Part shown: one piece after another, positions 49,135-58,223 of the stretch
Layout of the letters: every line of letters starts with the position of its first letter
How positions within the stretch are numbered: position 1 is the stretch's first letter
Assembly: GCA_017643685.1 (NCBI GenBank)
Contig: JAEPMY010000005.1
Location: forward strand, 1-64,000
Direction of reading: 5' to 3'
Length of the DNA stretch: 64,000 bases
DNA from: Sneathiella sp.
GTDB lineage: Bacteria > Pseudomonadota > Alphaproteobacteria > Sneathiellales > Sneathiellaceae
The notes under the pieces: model-generated
What the model was told of the DNA's origin: nothing
Database searches by the model: none
Seen by the model: the letters and a program-made list of their open reading frames with translations, nothing else
Program-made: the position numbers and the translations under genes

Positions 49135-50415
49135 ATGTCATTTCTGAAGCCTAAGAATTTGCTGGGCCTCGCAGTTGGTGCCACCATGGCATTGGGTGCA
49201 GGCGTCGCAAGCGCCAAAACAAACCTTACAATGTATTATCCGGTCGCCGTTGGCGGTGCCCTGACCAAAGTTGTCGACAGCATTGTTGCCGATTTTGAAA
49301 AACAGAACCCGGATATCGATGTTGAAGCGATTTACGCCGGTAACTATAACGATGCGCGGATTAAAGCGCTGGCAGCTCTTAAAAGCGGCGAGCCAGCTCA
49401 GCTTTCCGTTATGTTCTCTATCGATATTTATGATCTGATTGAACAGGATGCTATTGTTTCTTTTGACGATGTTGCGACATCTGCAGAAGACAAAGAGTGG
49501 CTGAAATCATTCTACCCAGCGCTGATGGAAAATGGTCAGACATTGGGTAAAACATGGGGCATTCCATTCCAGCGGTCTACCATTGTTATGTATTATAACA
49601 AAGATGCATTCCGCGCAGCTGGCCTGGATCCAGAAAACCCACCAAAAACATGGGATGAGTTTGTTGCTGCTGGTAAGAAACTGACCAAAAAAGACGGCTC
49701 TCAGTGGGGGATGATGATCCCGTCCACAGGCTATCCTTACTGGATGTTTGGGGCGCTGACAAAGCAGAACGGTCAGGTTCTGATGAACGCAGATGGCACC
49801 GAAACATATTTCAATAATCCAAAAGTTGTTGAAGCGCTGCAGTTCTGGAAAGACCTGTCCCAGAAACACGAAGTGATGCCAAAAGGCGCCATTGAGTGGG
49901 GCACACTGCGTCAGAACTTCCTGGAAGGTAAGACGGCTATGATGTGGCATTCCACAGGGAACCTGACAACCGTTAAGAAAAACGCCAAGTTTGATTTCGG
50001 TGTGGCGATGCTGCCGGGTAATCCAGAGCGTGGTACGCCAACAGGCGGCGGTAACTTCTACATCTTCAAGAAGTCCTCTGCAGAAGAAAAGCAGGCAGCC
50101 CTGAAACTGATTAAATTCATGACCAGCCCAAAACAGGCGGCTAAATGGTCCATGGAAACAGGTTATATCGGTGTTAGCCCGGACGCTTATAAAGTCGAAG
50201 AACTGGTTGAGTATGCCAAATCTTTCCCACCGGCAGCGGTTGCACGTGACCAGCTGAAATTTGCAACGGCTGAGCTGTCTACATATCAGACAGGTCGTGT
50301 TCGTAAGCTTCTGGATGATGCCCTGCAGGCCGCAATTGCAGGTGATCAAGACCCTAAAGAAGTTCTGGAAGATGCACAGGCACGGGCAACACAGCTTCTG
50401 AAGCCATACAAATAA
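49135..50415 (+). CDS. Extracellular solute-binding protein of the Ugp-like importer
   Basis: A 426-residue family 1 binding protein: signal peptide (1-27, ending GAGVASA-KTNLT), then the UgpB-like pattern TKVVDSIVADFEKQNPDIDV, YAGNYNDARIKALAALKSGE, GIPFQRSTIVMYYNKDAFRA and the closing WSMETGYIGVSPDAY. Its gene is highly codon-biased (GGT, CGT, AAA), suggesting abundant product. An sn-glycerol-3-phosphate-type ligand is suggested by similarity and by the DeoR regulator; a sugar or polyol is also possible. Confidence 0.9.
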   Translation: MSFLKPKNLLGLAVGATMALGAGVASAKTNLTMYYPVAVGGALTKVVDSIVADFEKQNPDIDVEAIYAGNYNDARIKALAALKSGEPAQLSVMFSIDIYDLIEQDAIVSFDDVATSAEDKEWLKSFYPALMENGQTLGKTWGIPFQRSTIVMYYNKDAFRAAGLDPENPPKTWDEFVAAGKKLTKKDGSQWGMMIPSTGYPYWMFGALTKQNGQVLMNADGTETYFNNPKVVEALQFWKDLSQKHEVMPKGAIEWGTLRQNFLEGKTAMMWHSTGNLTTVKKNAKFDFGVAMLPGNPERGTPTGGGNFYIFKKSSAEEKQAALKLIKFMTSPKQAAKWSMETGYIGVSPDAYKVEELVEYAKSFPPAAVARDQLKFATAELSTYQTGRVRKLLDDALQAAIAGDQDPKEVLEDAQARATQLLKPYK

Positions 50416-50434
50416 AAATAAGAAAAGTTACAAC

Positions 50435-50467
50435 GCTGGAGCGGCATCGGTCGCTCCAGCTATTTTT
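50435..50467 (+). terminator. Intra-operon hairpin between binding protein and permease genes
   Basis: GCTGGAGCG and CGCTCCAGC form a 9-bp stem with an 8-base loop, followed by TATTTTT. Such partial terminators typically make the binding protein more abundant than the permeases. Confidence 0.7.
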
Positions 50468-50478
50468 GGGAGTGATAT

Positions 50479-51357
50479 ATGCGGATTTTCGGTAATCGTC
50501 ATGTTCTCGGGTGGTTGTTAATATCACCAGCGGTCATTCTGCTGGTGACGTTTACCCATTATCCGTCTATTTCGAGTTTTATCTCCAGTCTGTTCAGCCG
50601 CGGTAATCCCATTCGCCCTGCGCAATTCGTCGGGACGGATCAGTATACGGCCATGATGCAGGATCCCGTTTTTTGGACGGTTCTGGAAAATAATATGATT
50701 TATGCTGCGGGCACCATTCCAGCCTCGATTGGATTGGCGCTGTTAATGGCGGTTTTGGTGGATCAGATGTTGCCGGGGCGGGCGTTTTTGCGCTTGGCCT
50801 ATTTCACGCCGACTATCCTACCGATGATCGCAGTCGCCAATATCTGGCTGTTTTTCTATACCCCGGAAATTGGTCTTCTGGATCAGGTGCTACGTCCGCT
50901 GGGTATTGATACGCCAAACTGGCTGGGCGATCCGGATACGGCATTATGGGCGATTATCTTTATTACCATCTGGAAAGAAGCTGGATTTTTCATGATTTTT
51001 TATCTGGCGGCGCTTCAGACCCAGTCACCAGAGTTGAAAGAGGCTGCAAAGCTGGAAGGGGCGAGCCCGTTCACTTTCTTCTGGCGCATTACATTCCCGC
51101 TGTTGATGCCAACAACTTTGTTCGTGCTGGTGAACGCGGTTTTGAACTCTTTCAAGCTGGTGGACCATATTTTCATCCTGACAAAGGGTGGCCCAAACAA
51201 CGCCAGTAGCTTGATCCTTTATTACATCTACGAAACGGCTTTCTCCTTCTTTGATACGCCATATGCAGCGGCGCTGACGATTGTGTTGTTGGCCTTCCTT
51301 GCGCTTCTGGCCTTGATACAGTTTGGTGTGCTGGAGAAAAGGATCCATTACAGATGA
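50479..51357 (+). CDS. ABC importer permease (UgpA-like)
   Basis: A 292-residue permease with six membrane helices. The EAA loop is AALQTQSPELKEAAKLEGAS followed by PFTFFWRITFPLLMP. It overlaps the next permease gene by 4 bases. It forms the membrane channel with the UgpE-like subunit. GGGAGTG precedes the ATG. Confidence 0.92.
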   Translation: MRIFGNRHVLGWLLISPAVILLVTFTHYPSISSFISSLFSRGNPIRPAQFVGTDQYTAMMQDPVFWTVLENNMIYAAGTIPASIGLALLMAVLVDQMLPGRAFLRLAYFTPTILPMIAVANIWLFFYTPEIGLLDQVLRPLGIDTPNWLGDPDTALWAIIFITIWKEAGFFMIFYLAALQTQSPELKEAAKLEGASPFTFFWRITFPLLMPTTLFVLVNAVLNSFKLVDHIFILTKGGPNNASSLILYYIYETAFSFFDTPYAAALTIVLLAFLALLALIQFGVLEKRIHYR

Positions 51358-52166
51358 GCAAGTATTTTTCTTTCACCCTGACGTCCATTGGGGCGTGGAT
51401 CCTCGCGCTTCTGTGGATTTCGCCGTTGATTTTTGCCTTCTGGGCTGCGTTTCATTCGTCTTCAGATGCGATCAACTTTGATCTGTTTTCGCCCCTCACC
51501 CTCGATAATTTTATAGAGGTATGGCAGCAGGCGCCGTTCCCGCAATATATGTGGAACACCTTTATTCTTGTGACAGGGTTGTTGATTTCACAATGTGTGT
51601 TGGCAACACTCGCGGCTTTTGCTTTTGCGCGCATGAATTTTATTGGCGGCGGTGTGGCCTTTGCTCTTGTGCTCATGCAATTGATGGTGACACCAGAAAT
51701 TCTGATCGTGGAAAACTATGCCACCGTTGCGGCCATGGGGTTTGCCGATAGTCTGGTCGGGATCGGTCTGCCATATGCGGCCTCTGCGTTTGGTATTTTT
51801 CTGCTCCGTCAGAGTTTTAAATCCATCCCAAAAGAACTGGATGATGCGGCGCGGATGGAAGGGTGCTCAACCCTTGGTATCTTGTGGCGGGTTTATGTGC
51901 CGTTGGCGATTCCGACATATCTGGCCTATGGACTGGTTTCTATCAGTCACCATTGGAATAATTTTCTGTGGCCATTGGTCATTGCCAACTCAGTGGAGAC
52001 GCGGCCATTAACAGTTGGTTTGGCGATCTTTGGTGCCCCTGAATCCGGTGTGGAATGGTCCCAGATTTCGGCGGCTACATTGATCTCCGTCGCACCGCTG
52101 TTAATCGCGTTTTTGCTGTTCCAACGCCAGTTCATCAAATCCTTTATGGCGTCCGGTATTAAATAA
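51354..52166 (+). CDS. ABC importer permease (UgpE-like)
   Basis: A 270-residue permease with six membrane helices and the EAA loop RQSFKSIPKELDDAARMEGC then STLGILWRVYVPLAIP. It is the last gene of the regulator-C-B-A-E operon, whose order differs from the enteric ugpBAEC. No terminator was seen after it. Confidence 0.92.
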   Translation: MSKYFSFTLTSIGAWILALLWISPLIFAFWAAFHSSSDAINFDLFSPLTLDNFIEVWQQAPFPQYMWNTFILVTGLLISQCVLATLAAFAFARMNFIGGGVAFALVLMQLMVTPEILIVENYATVAAMGFADSLVGIGLPYAASAFGIFLLRQSFKSIPKELDDAARMEGCSTLGILWRVYVPLAIPTYLAYGLVSISHHWNNFLWPLVIANSVETRPLTVGLAIFGAPESGVEWSQISAATLISVAPLLIAFLLFQRQFIKSFMASGIK

Positions 52167-52319
52167 TCTGTTTGAAGGGAAGCATTTTTCCGAAAAGTTA
52201 ATTACTAAGCAACCTTTTGCGCCTAAATGTTACCATTAATTAAGTAGTACTATAACGATATAAGTTTCTACTAATGATGGGCGCCGGTGTCAGGCGTTTT
52301 GGGGTGTGCTAGGGATCAA

Positions 52320-54224
52320 ATGGTTGTCGGTGAGATAATTCTCTTTTCGTGTCTGTTTATCGCATTTCTGGTGCTGCTTCGGCAGCGCCTGAAGTTTACG
52401 CGCGTTCACATTGGGCCTCAGCTGGTGATCATCGGGCTTGGTCTGGTATCGCTAACGGCGTTTGTCGATATGATGATTGTTGGACCGAACCATATCTGGC
52501 CGCAAGGGATCAATGATCCCGAATTTATCGAGATTTGGCGGATCTATGGATATGTGCCGGGAATGATTTCGATCCTGCTGGGGATGTTAGGTTTTATCCC
52601 CTCTATGGGGGCTCTCAATAAAGCCTATGAAGCGCGTGAAGCATCTGAGCATAAATTGCTTCAGCAGACAAAAGACCTGACGGAGGCCAAGCACAGAGCA
52701 GAGAAGGCGGAAGCAATCCTGACGGAGGCCCTTGAATCTATCTCTGATGCTTTTGTGATTTTTGATCATGACGACAAGCTGGTCGCCTTTAACAGTCAAT
52801 ATAAGAACCTGTTCCCCGATGTAGCCGATATCCTGACGCCGGGCGTTCAGTTTGAAGAATTGATCCGATATCAGGCGAACCAGTCCAGCCTTCTGAAAAG
52901 CAAAGATGATGAAGAGGATTGGGTGCGCCAGCGGTTGCAGGAACATCAGGAGCCTGGCGGCGTTAAAGAACAGGTGTTCGATGATGGCAAAATCTATCGC
53001 CTCACCGAGTTTAAGACCAAAACCGGTGGCACGGTTGCCATTCGAACGGACATCACCGATTTACGAGCGCGTGAGCGGGCGCTGATCCTGCTGAATGAGC
53101 GCTTGGAAGAGGCACAATCTGTCGCCCGTATTGGTCATTGGTCCAAAGATTTGGTGCATGGTGAGCACGAGTGGTCAGATGAAGTTAGCCGGATCATGGG
53201 ATATGATCCGTCAGAAGTAAGCTTTGACTACAGCGATTATACCAGTCGTCTGCATCCGGACGATTTGGAAGACATGCGGAAGCTGGTTCGATCATGTGTT
53301 GAAAAGCAGGATGATTATCAGGTGGAATATCGAATGATCCACCCGGATGGAAAACTTGTCTTCGTGCGTGAAATTGGCCGTGTGGTGAAAAATACGGCCG
53401 GTGAGACGGTCGGCATTCGCGGCACCATGCAGGACATCACCGCTGAGCAAGAGGCTGAACAAGAGCTGATTGAAGCCAAGATGCGGGCCGAAGAGGGAAC
53501 AAAGGCCAAGTCCATGTTCCTCGCCAATATGAGCCATGAACTGCGAACTCCACTCAATGCGATTATCGGATTTGCCGAGGTGATTTCGAAAGAAATCTTT
53601 GGTGAAGTAAGCAATCCTAAATACAAAGAATATTCCGGTAATATTTTGGCCTCTGGCCAACATTTGTTGTCGTTGATTAATGACATCCTCGACTATTCCA
53701 GGTTTGAAGCGGGTAAGTTTGATCTGGATGAAGGGCAGGAGGAGTTATCACGTATCCTGTCCTGGACGGAACTGCTTCTGCGTCCGAGAGCGCAGGAGAA
53801 AAATCTCACTCTGACCGTTAAGCCTTGCGATGATATTATCTTCTCAGGTGATGAGCGTAAATTGAAACAGGTTCTGATCAATCTGGTGAATAACGCCGTT
53901 AAATTCACCCCATCCGGTGGGACGGTTGATCTTTATGTGGATATGAGCCGTGAAGATTATGTGCGGATCGCCATTGAAGATACGGGCTATGGAATCAATG
54001 AAGAAGATTTAACGCAAATCATGCGTCCATTTGTTCGGACAGCCAACTCTTTAACCCGCTCTGTCGAGGGGACGGGCCTCGGATTACCACTCTCTAAATC
54101 CATTGTTGAAATGCATGGAGGAAAGCTTGAAATTGAGAGTAGCCCTGGGGTTGGGACCCGTGTAGATGTATTGCTGCCACGGGAGCGTTTCGAAAAATTT
54201 GAGCCTATGAAAAAAAAGGCTTGA
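52320..54224 (+). CDS. Orphan membrane PAS-PAS sensor histidine kinase
   Basis: A 634-residue kinase from the ATG at 52320, with AGGGA in front; an in-frame GTG at 52287 is weaker. Three membrane helices (about 5-100) are followed by a first PAS (about 125-240, ISDAFVIFDHDDKLVAFNSQ) and a second PAS/PAC (about 260-385, ARIGHWSKDLVHGEHEWSDE). HisKA holds His406 (LANMSHELRTPLNAIIGF), and the HATPase has NLVNNAVKFTPSGG and GTGLGLPLSKSIVEMHGG. No response regulator is adjacent and there is no receiver domain. The signal is unknown. Confidence 0.93.
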   Translation: MVVGEIILFSCLFIAFLVLLRQRLKFTRVHIGPQLVIIGLGLVSLTAFVDMMIVGPNHIWPQGINDPEFIEIWRIYGYVPGMISILLGMLGFIPSMGALNKAYEAREASEHKLLQQTKDLTEAKHRAEKAEAILTEALESISDAFVIFDHDDKLVAFNSQYKNLFPDVADILTPGVQFEELIRYQANQSSLLKSKDDEEDWVRQRLQEHQEPGGVKEQVFDDGKIYRLTEFKTKTGGTVAIRTDITDLRARERALILLNERLEEAQSVARIGHWSKDLVHGEHEWSDEVSRIMGYDPSEVSFDYSDYTSRLHPDDLEDMRKLVRSCVEKQDDYQVEYRMIHPDGKLVFVREIGRVVKNTAGETVGIRGTMQDITAEQEAEQELIEAKMRAEEGTKAKSMFLANMSHELRTPLNAIIGFAEVISKEIFGEVSNPKYKEYSGNILASGQHLLSLINDILDYSRFEAGKFDLDEGQEELSRILSWTELLLRPRAQEKNLTLTVKPCDDIIFSGDERKLKQVLINLVNNAVKFTPSGGTVDLYVDMSREDYVRIAIEDTGYGINEEDLTQIMRPFVRTANSLTRSVEGTGLGLPLSKSIVEMHGGKLEIESSPGVGTRVDVLLPRERFEKFEPMKKKA

Positions 54225-54575
54225 TTTTATAGCTCATAAAGAGCAGAACGGCGCCAAGACGTAACAGCGCACGTGCCACGACGCATGTCTCCTGTATGAA
54301 TGGATAGTACGGGTAACGACGCAAATCGTCCTTTTTTGGTTTACTGGTCATGAAGAGGCCAGTGGGATTAAACGAGGGGTTTGCCGACATGTTTTGAACA
54401 ACCGTATTATATTTCCCCTATTGATGTTTTTTTGCCGTTACATAACGGCTGTCAACTGCGACGGAAAACGGGGTGAACCTGCAGGCTTTATAAGAGTTTG
54501 ACAGGCTTTATTTGGCACTCGAAAACGAGCGATGAGGTGCCAGTAATTTGACCAGCTATTTTTTGGAATACGCCC
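54225..54575. other. Intergenic region and leader of the ornithine decarboxylase operon
   Basis: A 351-base stretch. Its first part contains only a weak minus-strand frame, not accepted. From about 54430 it holds several structured elements: hairpin GCCGTT-ACAT-AACGGC (54434-54449), CCTGCAGG, a 10-base direct repeat CAGGCTTTAT (54482 and 54502), and a nested hairpin TGGCAC/GTGCCA (54513-54542) enclosing TCG-AAAA-CGA. This looks like a structured mRNA leader. Confidence 0.6.
54434..54542 (+). ncRNA. Candidate structured leader RNA (speF-leader-like position)
   Basis: Two hairpins (54434-54449 and 54513-54542) and a duplicated CAGGCTTTAT lie 34 to 142 bases before the decarboxylase start. Alphaproteobacterial ornithine decarboxylase genes are known to carry the conserved speF leader motif. 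Position and structure fit that idea, but I cannot confirm the consensus from memory. Confidence 0.4.
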
Positions 54576-55772
54576 ATGCAAATTGCTCATTCACAAAATG
54601 AAAAAGAAGTAATTGTTCAGTCTGACTTTCTCTCTGGCCTGCGCGCCTATGCGTCTGAGGAAACCGCACTCGATATGGAGAGTTGCGACGACGCGGTGCA
54701 TTTTCTGTACCCAGAGCGTCTGATTGAAAACGCTACAAAATTCGTCTCCGGCTTCGGCGGCGCGACCCTATACGCTATTAAGGCAAATCCAAACCCATCC
54801 TTGATCAAACTGTTCTGGGATGCAGGTATTCGCCGGTTTGAAACAGCATCCATTCGTGAGATTGAAATGCTGAGTGCGATGCTGCCTGAGGCGGAAATTT
54901 ATTTCATGCACCCTGTTAAAAGCCGCCGTGCAATTGCCCGCGCTTATGAGCTTGGTGTTCGGAATTTTGCATTCGATTGCGCCGAAGAGCTGCGTAAAAT
55001 CGAAGAAGAAACAGGACACGCGGATGACCTGCGTCTTTTCCTGCGCTTGCATATGGAGCAGACGGACGCGCTGCATCCACTGAATGATAAATTCGGTGTT
55101 CCAATGCAGGAAGCCCCACTGGTATTGCAGCGGATGGCCGGTTTTGGTCATAAGCTGGGTGTTACCTTCCATGTGGGCTCTCAATGTATGGATCCAACTG
55201 CCTACCGGACGGCGCTTGCGAAAGTCCGTGCTATTGTAGATCAGGCTGGTGTGGAGCTGGATGCTGTTGATGTTGGCGGTGGTTTCCCTGTGTTCTACCC
55301 AGGTATGGAGCCAGCCCCGCTGGAGACATATTTTGGTCAGATCAATGCCGCGCTGGAAGAGTTCGGCTTTAGCGATCTGGACATTATGTGCGAGCCAGGC
55401 CGGGCGCTTGTTGCCAATGCTGGCACAGTTGCTGTTCGTGTCGAGATGCGTAAATCCAACCGTCTGTATCTGAATGACGGCACATATGGTGCGCTGTTTG
55501 ATGCGGGTATTTCTAAATGGCCTTATCCACTGGAAGTGATTTCCGGCCAAGGGGTTGAAGTCAAAGGTGAGGGCGCCAAGTTTAAGTTTTATGGCCCAAC
55601 TTGCGATAGCCTTGATGTGATGGAAGGTCCATTTGAACTGCCAGACTCAATTGAGGAAGGGGACTGGATCCTGTTCCATCATCTGGGCGCTTATGGCTTT
55701 GCCATGCAGACAAAATTTAACGGATTTTATTCAGACACTGTTGTGTCTATTGAAGCGCCTAAGGCGCGCTGA
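54576..55772 (+). CDS. Ornithine (or ornithine/lysine) decarboxylase, fold III
   Basis: A 398-residue PLP enzyme of the alanine-racemase-fold decarboxylases. The PLP Lys is Lys69 (ATLYAIKANPNPSL). Phosphate-binding and substrate motifs are VDVGGGFPVFYPG, IMCEPGRALVANAGT and the active-site Cys in YGPTCDSLDVM. It makes putrescine from ornithine, possibly cadaverine from lysine. Strong codon bias suggests high expression. It leads a three-gene operon with a DHS-like enzyme and a ureohydrolase. Confidence 0.92.
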   Translation: MQIAHSQNEKEVIVQSDFLSGLRAYASEETALDMESCDDAVHFLYPERLIENATKFVSGFGGATLYAIKANPNPSLIKLFWDAGIRRFETASIREIEMLSAMLPEAEIYFMHPVKSRRAIARAYELGVRNFAFDCAEELRKIEEETGHADDLRLFLRLHMEQTDALHPLNDKFGVPMQEAPLVLQRMAGFGHKLGVTFHVGSQCMDPTAYRTALAKVRAIVDQAGVELDAVDVGGGFPVFYPGMEPAPLETYFGQINAALEEFGFSDLDIMCEPGRALVANAGTVAVRVEMRKSNRLYLNDGTYGALFDAGISKWPYPLEVISGQGVEVKGEGAKFKFYGPTCDSLDVMEGPFELPDSIEEGDWILFHHLGAYGFAMQTKFNGFYSDTVVSIEAPKAR

Positions 55773-55783
55773 AAGTAAACGGA

Positions 55784-56833
55784 ATGCTGAAAATGACTGA
55801 CAAAGAAATGAGCGCGGCAAAAGCTGAGCTGCTGTCTCAAAAAGTAGAACATATCGACATCAAATCCTTCGATGCGCGGCCACTGGTCGAAGCAATGGGC
55901 AAGATGTCATTCACCTCTCGTGATCTGGCACGGGCAACAGAGATCTTCAATCTGGCGGTTAATGACCCAGATTGTGCCGTGATCCTGACACTGGCGGGCT
56001 CCACATCCGCAGGCGGTTGCATGCATGTTTACCGTGACCTGGTAGAAGCAGGCATGGTTGATGCGATTGTGTCCACAGGCGCCTCCATCGTTGATATGGA
56101 TTTCTTCGAGGCGCTGGGCTATTCCCATTATCAGGGCGATGCCTTTATGGATGATGGTAAGCTCCGCGATATGTATATCGATCGCATTTACGATACATAT
56201 ATTGACGAAGAAGAGCTTCAGTCCTGTGACGAGACAATCAAAGTCATCGCAGATAGCCTTGAGCGCCGTCCTTATTCATCCCGTGAGTTTATCTGGGAAA
56301 TGGGCCGCTGGCTGAAAGAAAACTCTGTGAAAAAAGGCAGCCTTATTGAGACCTGCTATGATCACAATGTGCCGATTTTCGTGCCTGCATTCTCAGACTG
56401 TTCCGCAGGTTTCGGTCTGGTAAAGCACCAGGTTGAAAACCCAGGTAACTACATGAGCATCGACAGCGTTGCGGATTTCCGCGAGCTGACAGATATCAAA
56501 CTGAACTCAAAAGCTTCTGGTCTTCTGATGATTGGCGGCGGCGTGCCTAAAAATTTCGTGCAGGACACTGTTGTCTGCGCGGAAATTCTGGGTCACGAAG
56601 CAGAAATGCATAAATACGCCATTCAGATCACGGTTGCCGATGTGCGCGATGGTGCATGTTCTTCCTCTACCCTGAAAGAAGCTTCAAGCTGGGGAAAAGT
56701 GGACACTGTTTATGAGCAGATGGTTTATGCAGAAGCAACAACTGTTGTGCCACTTTTGGCATCTGATGCCTATCACCGCGGGGCATGGAAAGACCGCCCA
56801 CGTCGTAACTTTGCCAAGCTTTTCGAAAAATGA
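55784..56833 (+). CDS. Deoxyhypusine-synthase-family enzyme (bacterial DHS-like)
   Basis: A 349-residue homologue of deoxyhypusine synthase. The catalytic Lys equivalent is Lys305 in KEASSWGKVDTVYEQ, matching the SWGK motif of eukaryotic DHS. NAD-site features include TLAGSTSAGGCMHVYRD and VSTGASIVDMDF. Bacteria have no eIF5A substrate, so it must act on something else; plant homospermidine synthase arose from DHS, which makes polyamine transfer likely. It lies 11 bases after the decarboxylase gene and overlaps the ureohydrolase gene by 4 bases. Confidence 0.9.
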   Translation: MLKMTDKEMSAAKAELLSQKVEHIDIKSFDARPLVEAMGKMSFTSRDLARATEIFNLAVNDPDCAVILTLAGSTSAGGCMHVYRDLVEAGMVDAIVSTGASIVDMDFFEALGYSHYQGDAFMDDGKLRDMYIDRIYDTYIDEEELQSCDETIKVIADSLERRPYSSREFIWEMGRWLKENSVKKGSLIETCYDHNVPIFVPAFSDCSAGFGLVKHQVENPGNYMSIDSVADFRELTDIKLNSKASGLLMIGGGVPKNFVQDTVVCAEILGHEAEMHKYAIQITVADVRDGACSSSTLKEASSWGKVDTVYEQMVYAEATTVVPLLASDAYHRGAWKDRPRRNFAKLFEK

Positions 56834-57741
56834 GCCTAAAGCCTCTTAAAGTTCTGAAATCTGATGACGCCTTCCTCGGCTTGCCCGAGGAAGATGCGGT
56901 TTCTATTGAAGATGCCAAAGCGGTTATCGTTCCTTTCGGTCTGGAAGCTTCTGTCAGCTATGGCGGGGGAACAGCAAACGGGCCGCAGGCAATGATCGAA
57001 GCCAGTCATCAGGTTGAGCTATTCGATGAAGAATTTTGGTGTGAGCCATTTCGTCAATATGGGGTTGTAACCCTTGAAAACGAAGCGGTGGATGGCAGCG
57101 ATATTCCCGCGGCCCTTGACCAGTTGGAGGCTAAGACCAGTGCTATCCTTGGTGCAGGTAAGTTTCCGCTTGTCTTTGGGGGGGAGCATTCGATTACACC
57201 GGGTGCCATTCGGCCATTTTTGAAGCAGTTTCCGGATCTGGCTATTCTGCATTTTGATGCCCATGCCGATTTGCGAGATGGTTATGAAGGAGAGCATTTC
57301 TCCCATGCAGCGGCCATCCGTCGGGTTCTGGATCATCCAACAGTGCCGATTGTCTCTCTTGGTATTCGGAATATCTCTGCTGAGGAAATTCCGTTTCTGG
57401 ATGCCAATAAGGATCGCATTCATATTCACTGGGCTTATCAGCGGGCGGAATGGGATCTGGAAGCGATCATGGCCCCGCTTGACGGGCGTCCAATTTATCT
57501 GACGTTCGATCTCGATGGGTTTGATAGCTCTTTGATGCCGGCAACGGGGACACCTGAACCGGGCGGGATTTTCTGGGATGATGCAATGAAAGTCATTCGG
57601 GAAGCCGCCAAGCGCTGCAACATTGTTGGGGCGGATATCAATGAGCTGGCCCCAATGGAAAATTTCCATGCACCAGATTTTATGGCGGCAAAGCTTGCTT
57701 ATAAAATTCTGAATTTCACACTGGCAAAACCGTCGCGCTAA
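56830..57741 (+). CDS. Agmatinase/ureohydrolase-family enzyme
   Basis: A 303-residue manganese ureohydrolase. The binuclear metal ligands are in VFGGEHSITPG, LHFDAHADLRDGY and TFDLDGFDSSLMPATGTPEP. It removes urea from agmatine or another guanidino compound. Its start overlaps the DHS-like gene's stop (ATGA), suggesting it acts on that enzyme's product or substrate. No arginine decarboxylase is in the window, so the source of agmatine is unclear. Confidence 0.9.
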   Translation: MSLKPLKVLKSDDAFLGLPEEDAVSIEDAKAVIVPFGLEASVSYGGGTANGPQAMIEASHQVELFDEEFWCEPFRQYGVVTLENEAVDGSDIPAALDQLEAKTSAILGAGKFPLVFGGEHSITPGAIRPFLKQFPDLAILHFDAHADLRDGYEGEHFSHAAAIRRVLDHPTVPIVSLGIRNISAEEIPFLDANKDRIHIHWAYQRAEWDLEAIMAPLDGRPIYLTFDLDGFDSSLMPATGTPEPGGIFWDDAMKVIREAAKRCNIVGADINELAPMENFHAPDFMAAKLAYKILNFTLAKPSR

Positions 57742-57753
57742 CGCGGCGGTTTT
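57726..57753 (+). terminator. Terminator at the end of the polyamine operon
   Basis: AAAACCGTCGCG and CGCGGCGGTTTT form a 12-bp stem with one G-T pair around a 4-base loop; the ureohydrolase stop codon lies in the loop. Few T's follow, beyond those in the stem. Confidence 0.65.
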
Positions 57754-57831
57754 GTTGCCTGCCTCAAAATCGCCTTAAAATTTCCTGCTTTCGGATAAAA
57801 AAAAGCCCATATTGCCTGACAATCTGCCAAT

Positions 57832-58098
57832 ATGGACAGATATGACAGTCAAAATAGCCGGAAAACAGGCGCTGATTACAGCAGCGGACTAGAGCATTCA
57901 ACGCTTCTGGATCCGTCTGTCTGGGGTTGGCGTTTGCTGGTCAGAACATTGATTGTTCTGAATATTTTGGGTGTTTTGGGAATTGCCGTGATCTCCTACC
58001 GGGCGGATAAGGCTCCGTCTGTCGCGGCAACTTCCTGCCCACCTTGCATCTATGCCCCCTCTTTTCTAACAATCAAGCATTGGGAAATTCGCATATAA
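57832..58098 (+). CDS. Small single-pass membrane protein, hypothetical
   Basis: An 88-residue frame. A polar N-terminal 30 residues are followed by one membrane helix (LLVRTLIVLNILGVLGIAVI, about 35-55) and a short tail with Cys-Pro-Pro-Cys (ATSCPPCIYAP). No clear ribosome-binding site and no family recognised. It fills the gap between two known genes on the same strand, and the membrane helix supports it being real. Confidence 0.4.
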   Translation: MDRYDSQNSRKTGADYSSGLEHSTLLDPSVWGWRLLVRTLIVLNILGVLGIAVISYRADKAPSVAATSCPPCIYAPSFLTIKHWEIRI

Positions 58099-58223
58099 TT
58101 CCCTGCGCTTGGGAGTTGTTTAACATTTTTCCCATAATGTCTGGAAATGCGTCTTGAATCTGCCATTGTTACGCAATAGCGTAGCGCGCATCCTGATAGC
58201 CAAAATATCAAAGAGGGTTCCTG

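Noticed and set aside
54205-54390. Minus-strand 61-codon frame after the histidine kinase gene, with a hydrophobic stretch
   Set aside because: No ribosome-binding site before either possible ATG, overlap with the kinase gene's 3' end and no recognised family. It could be a small membrane protein, but support is insufficient.
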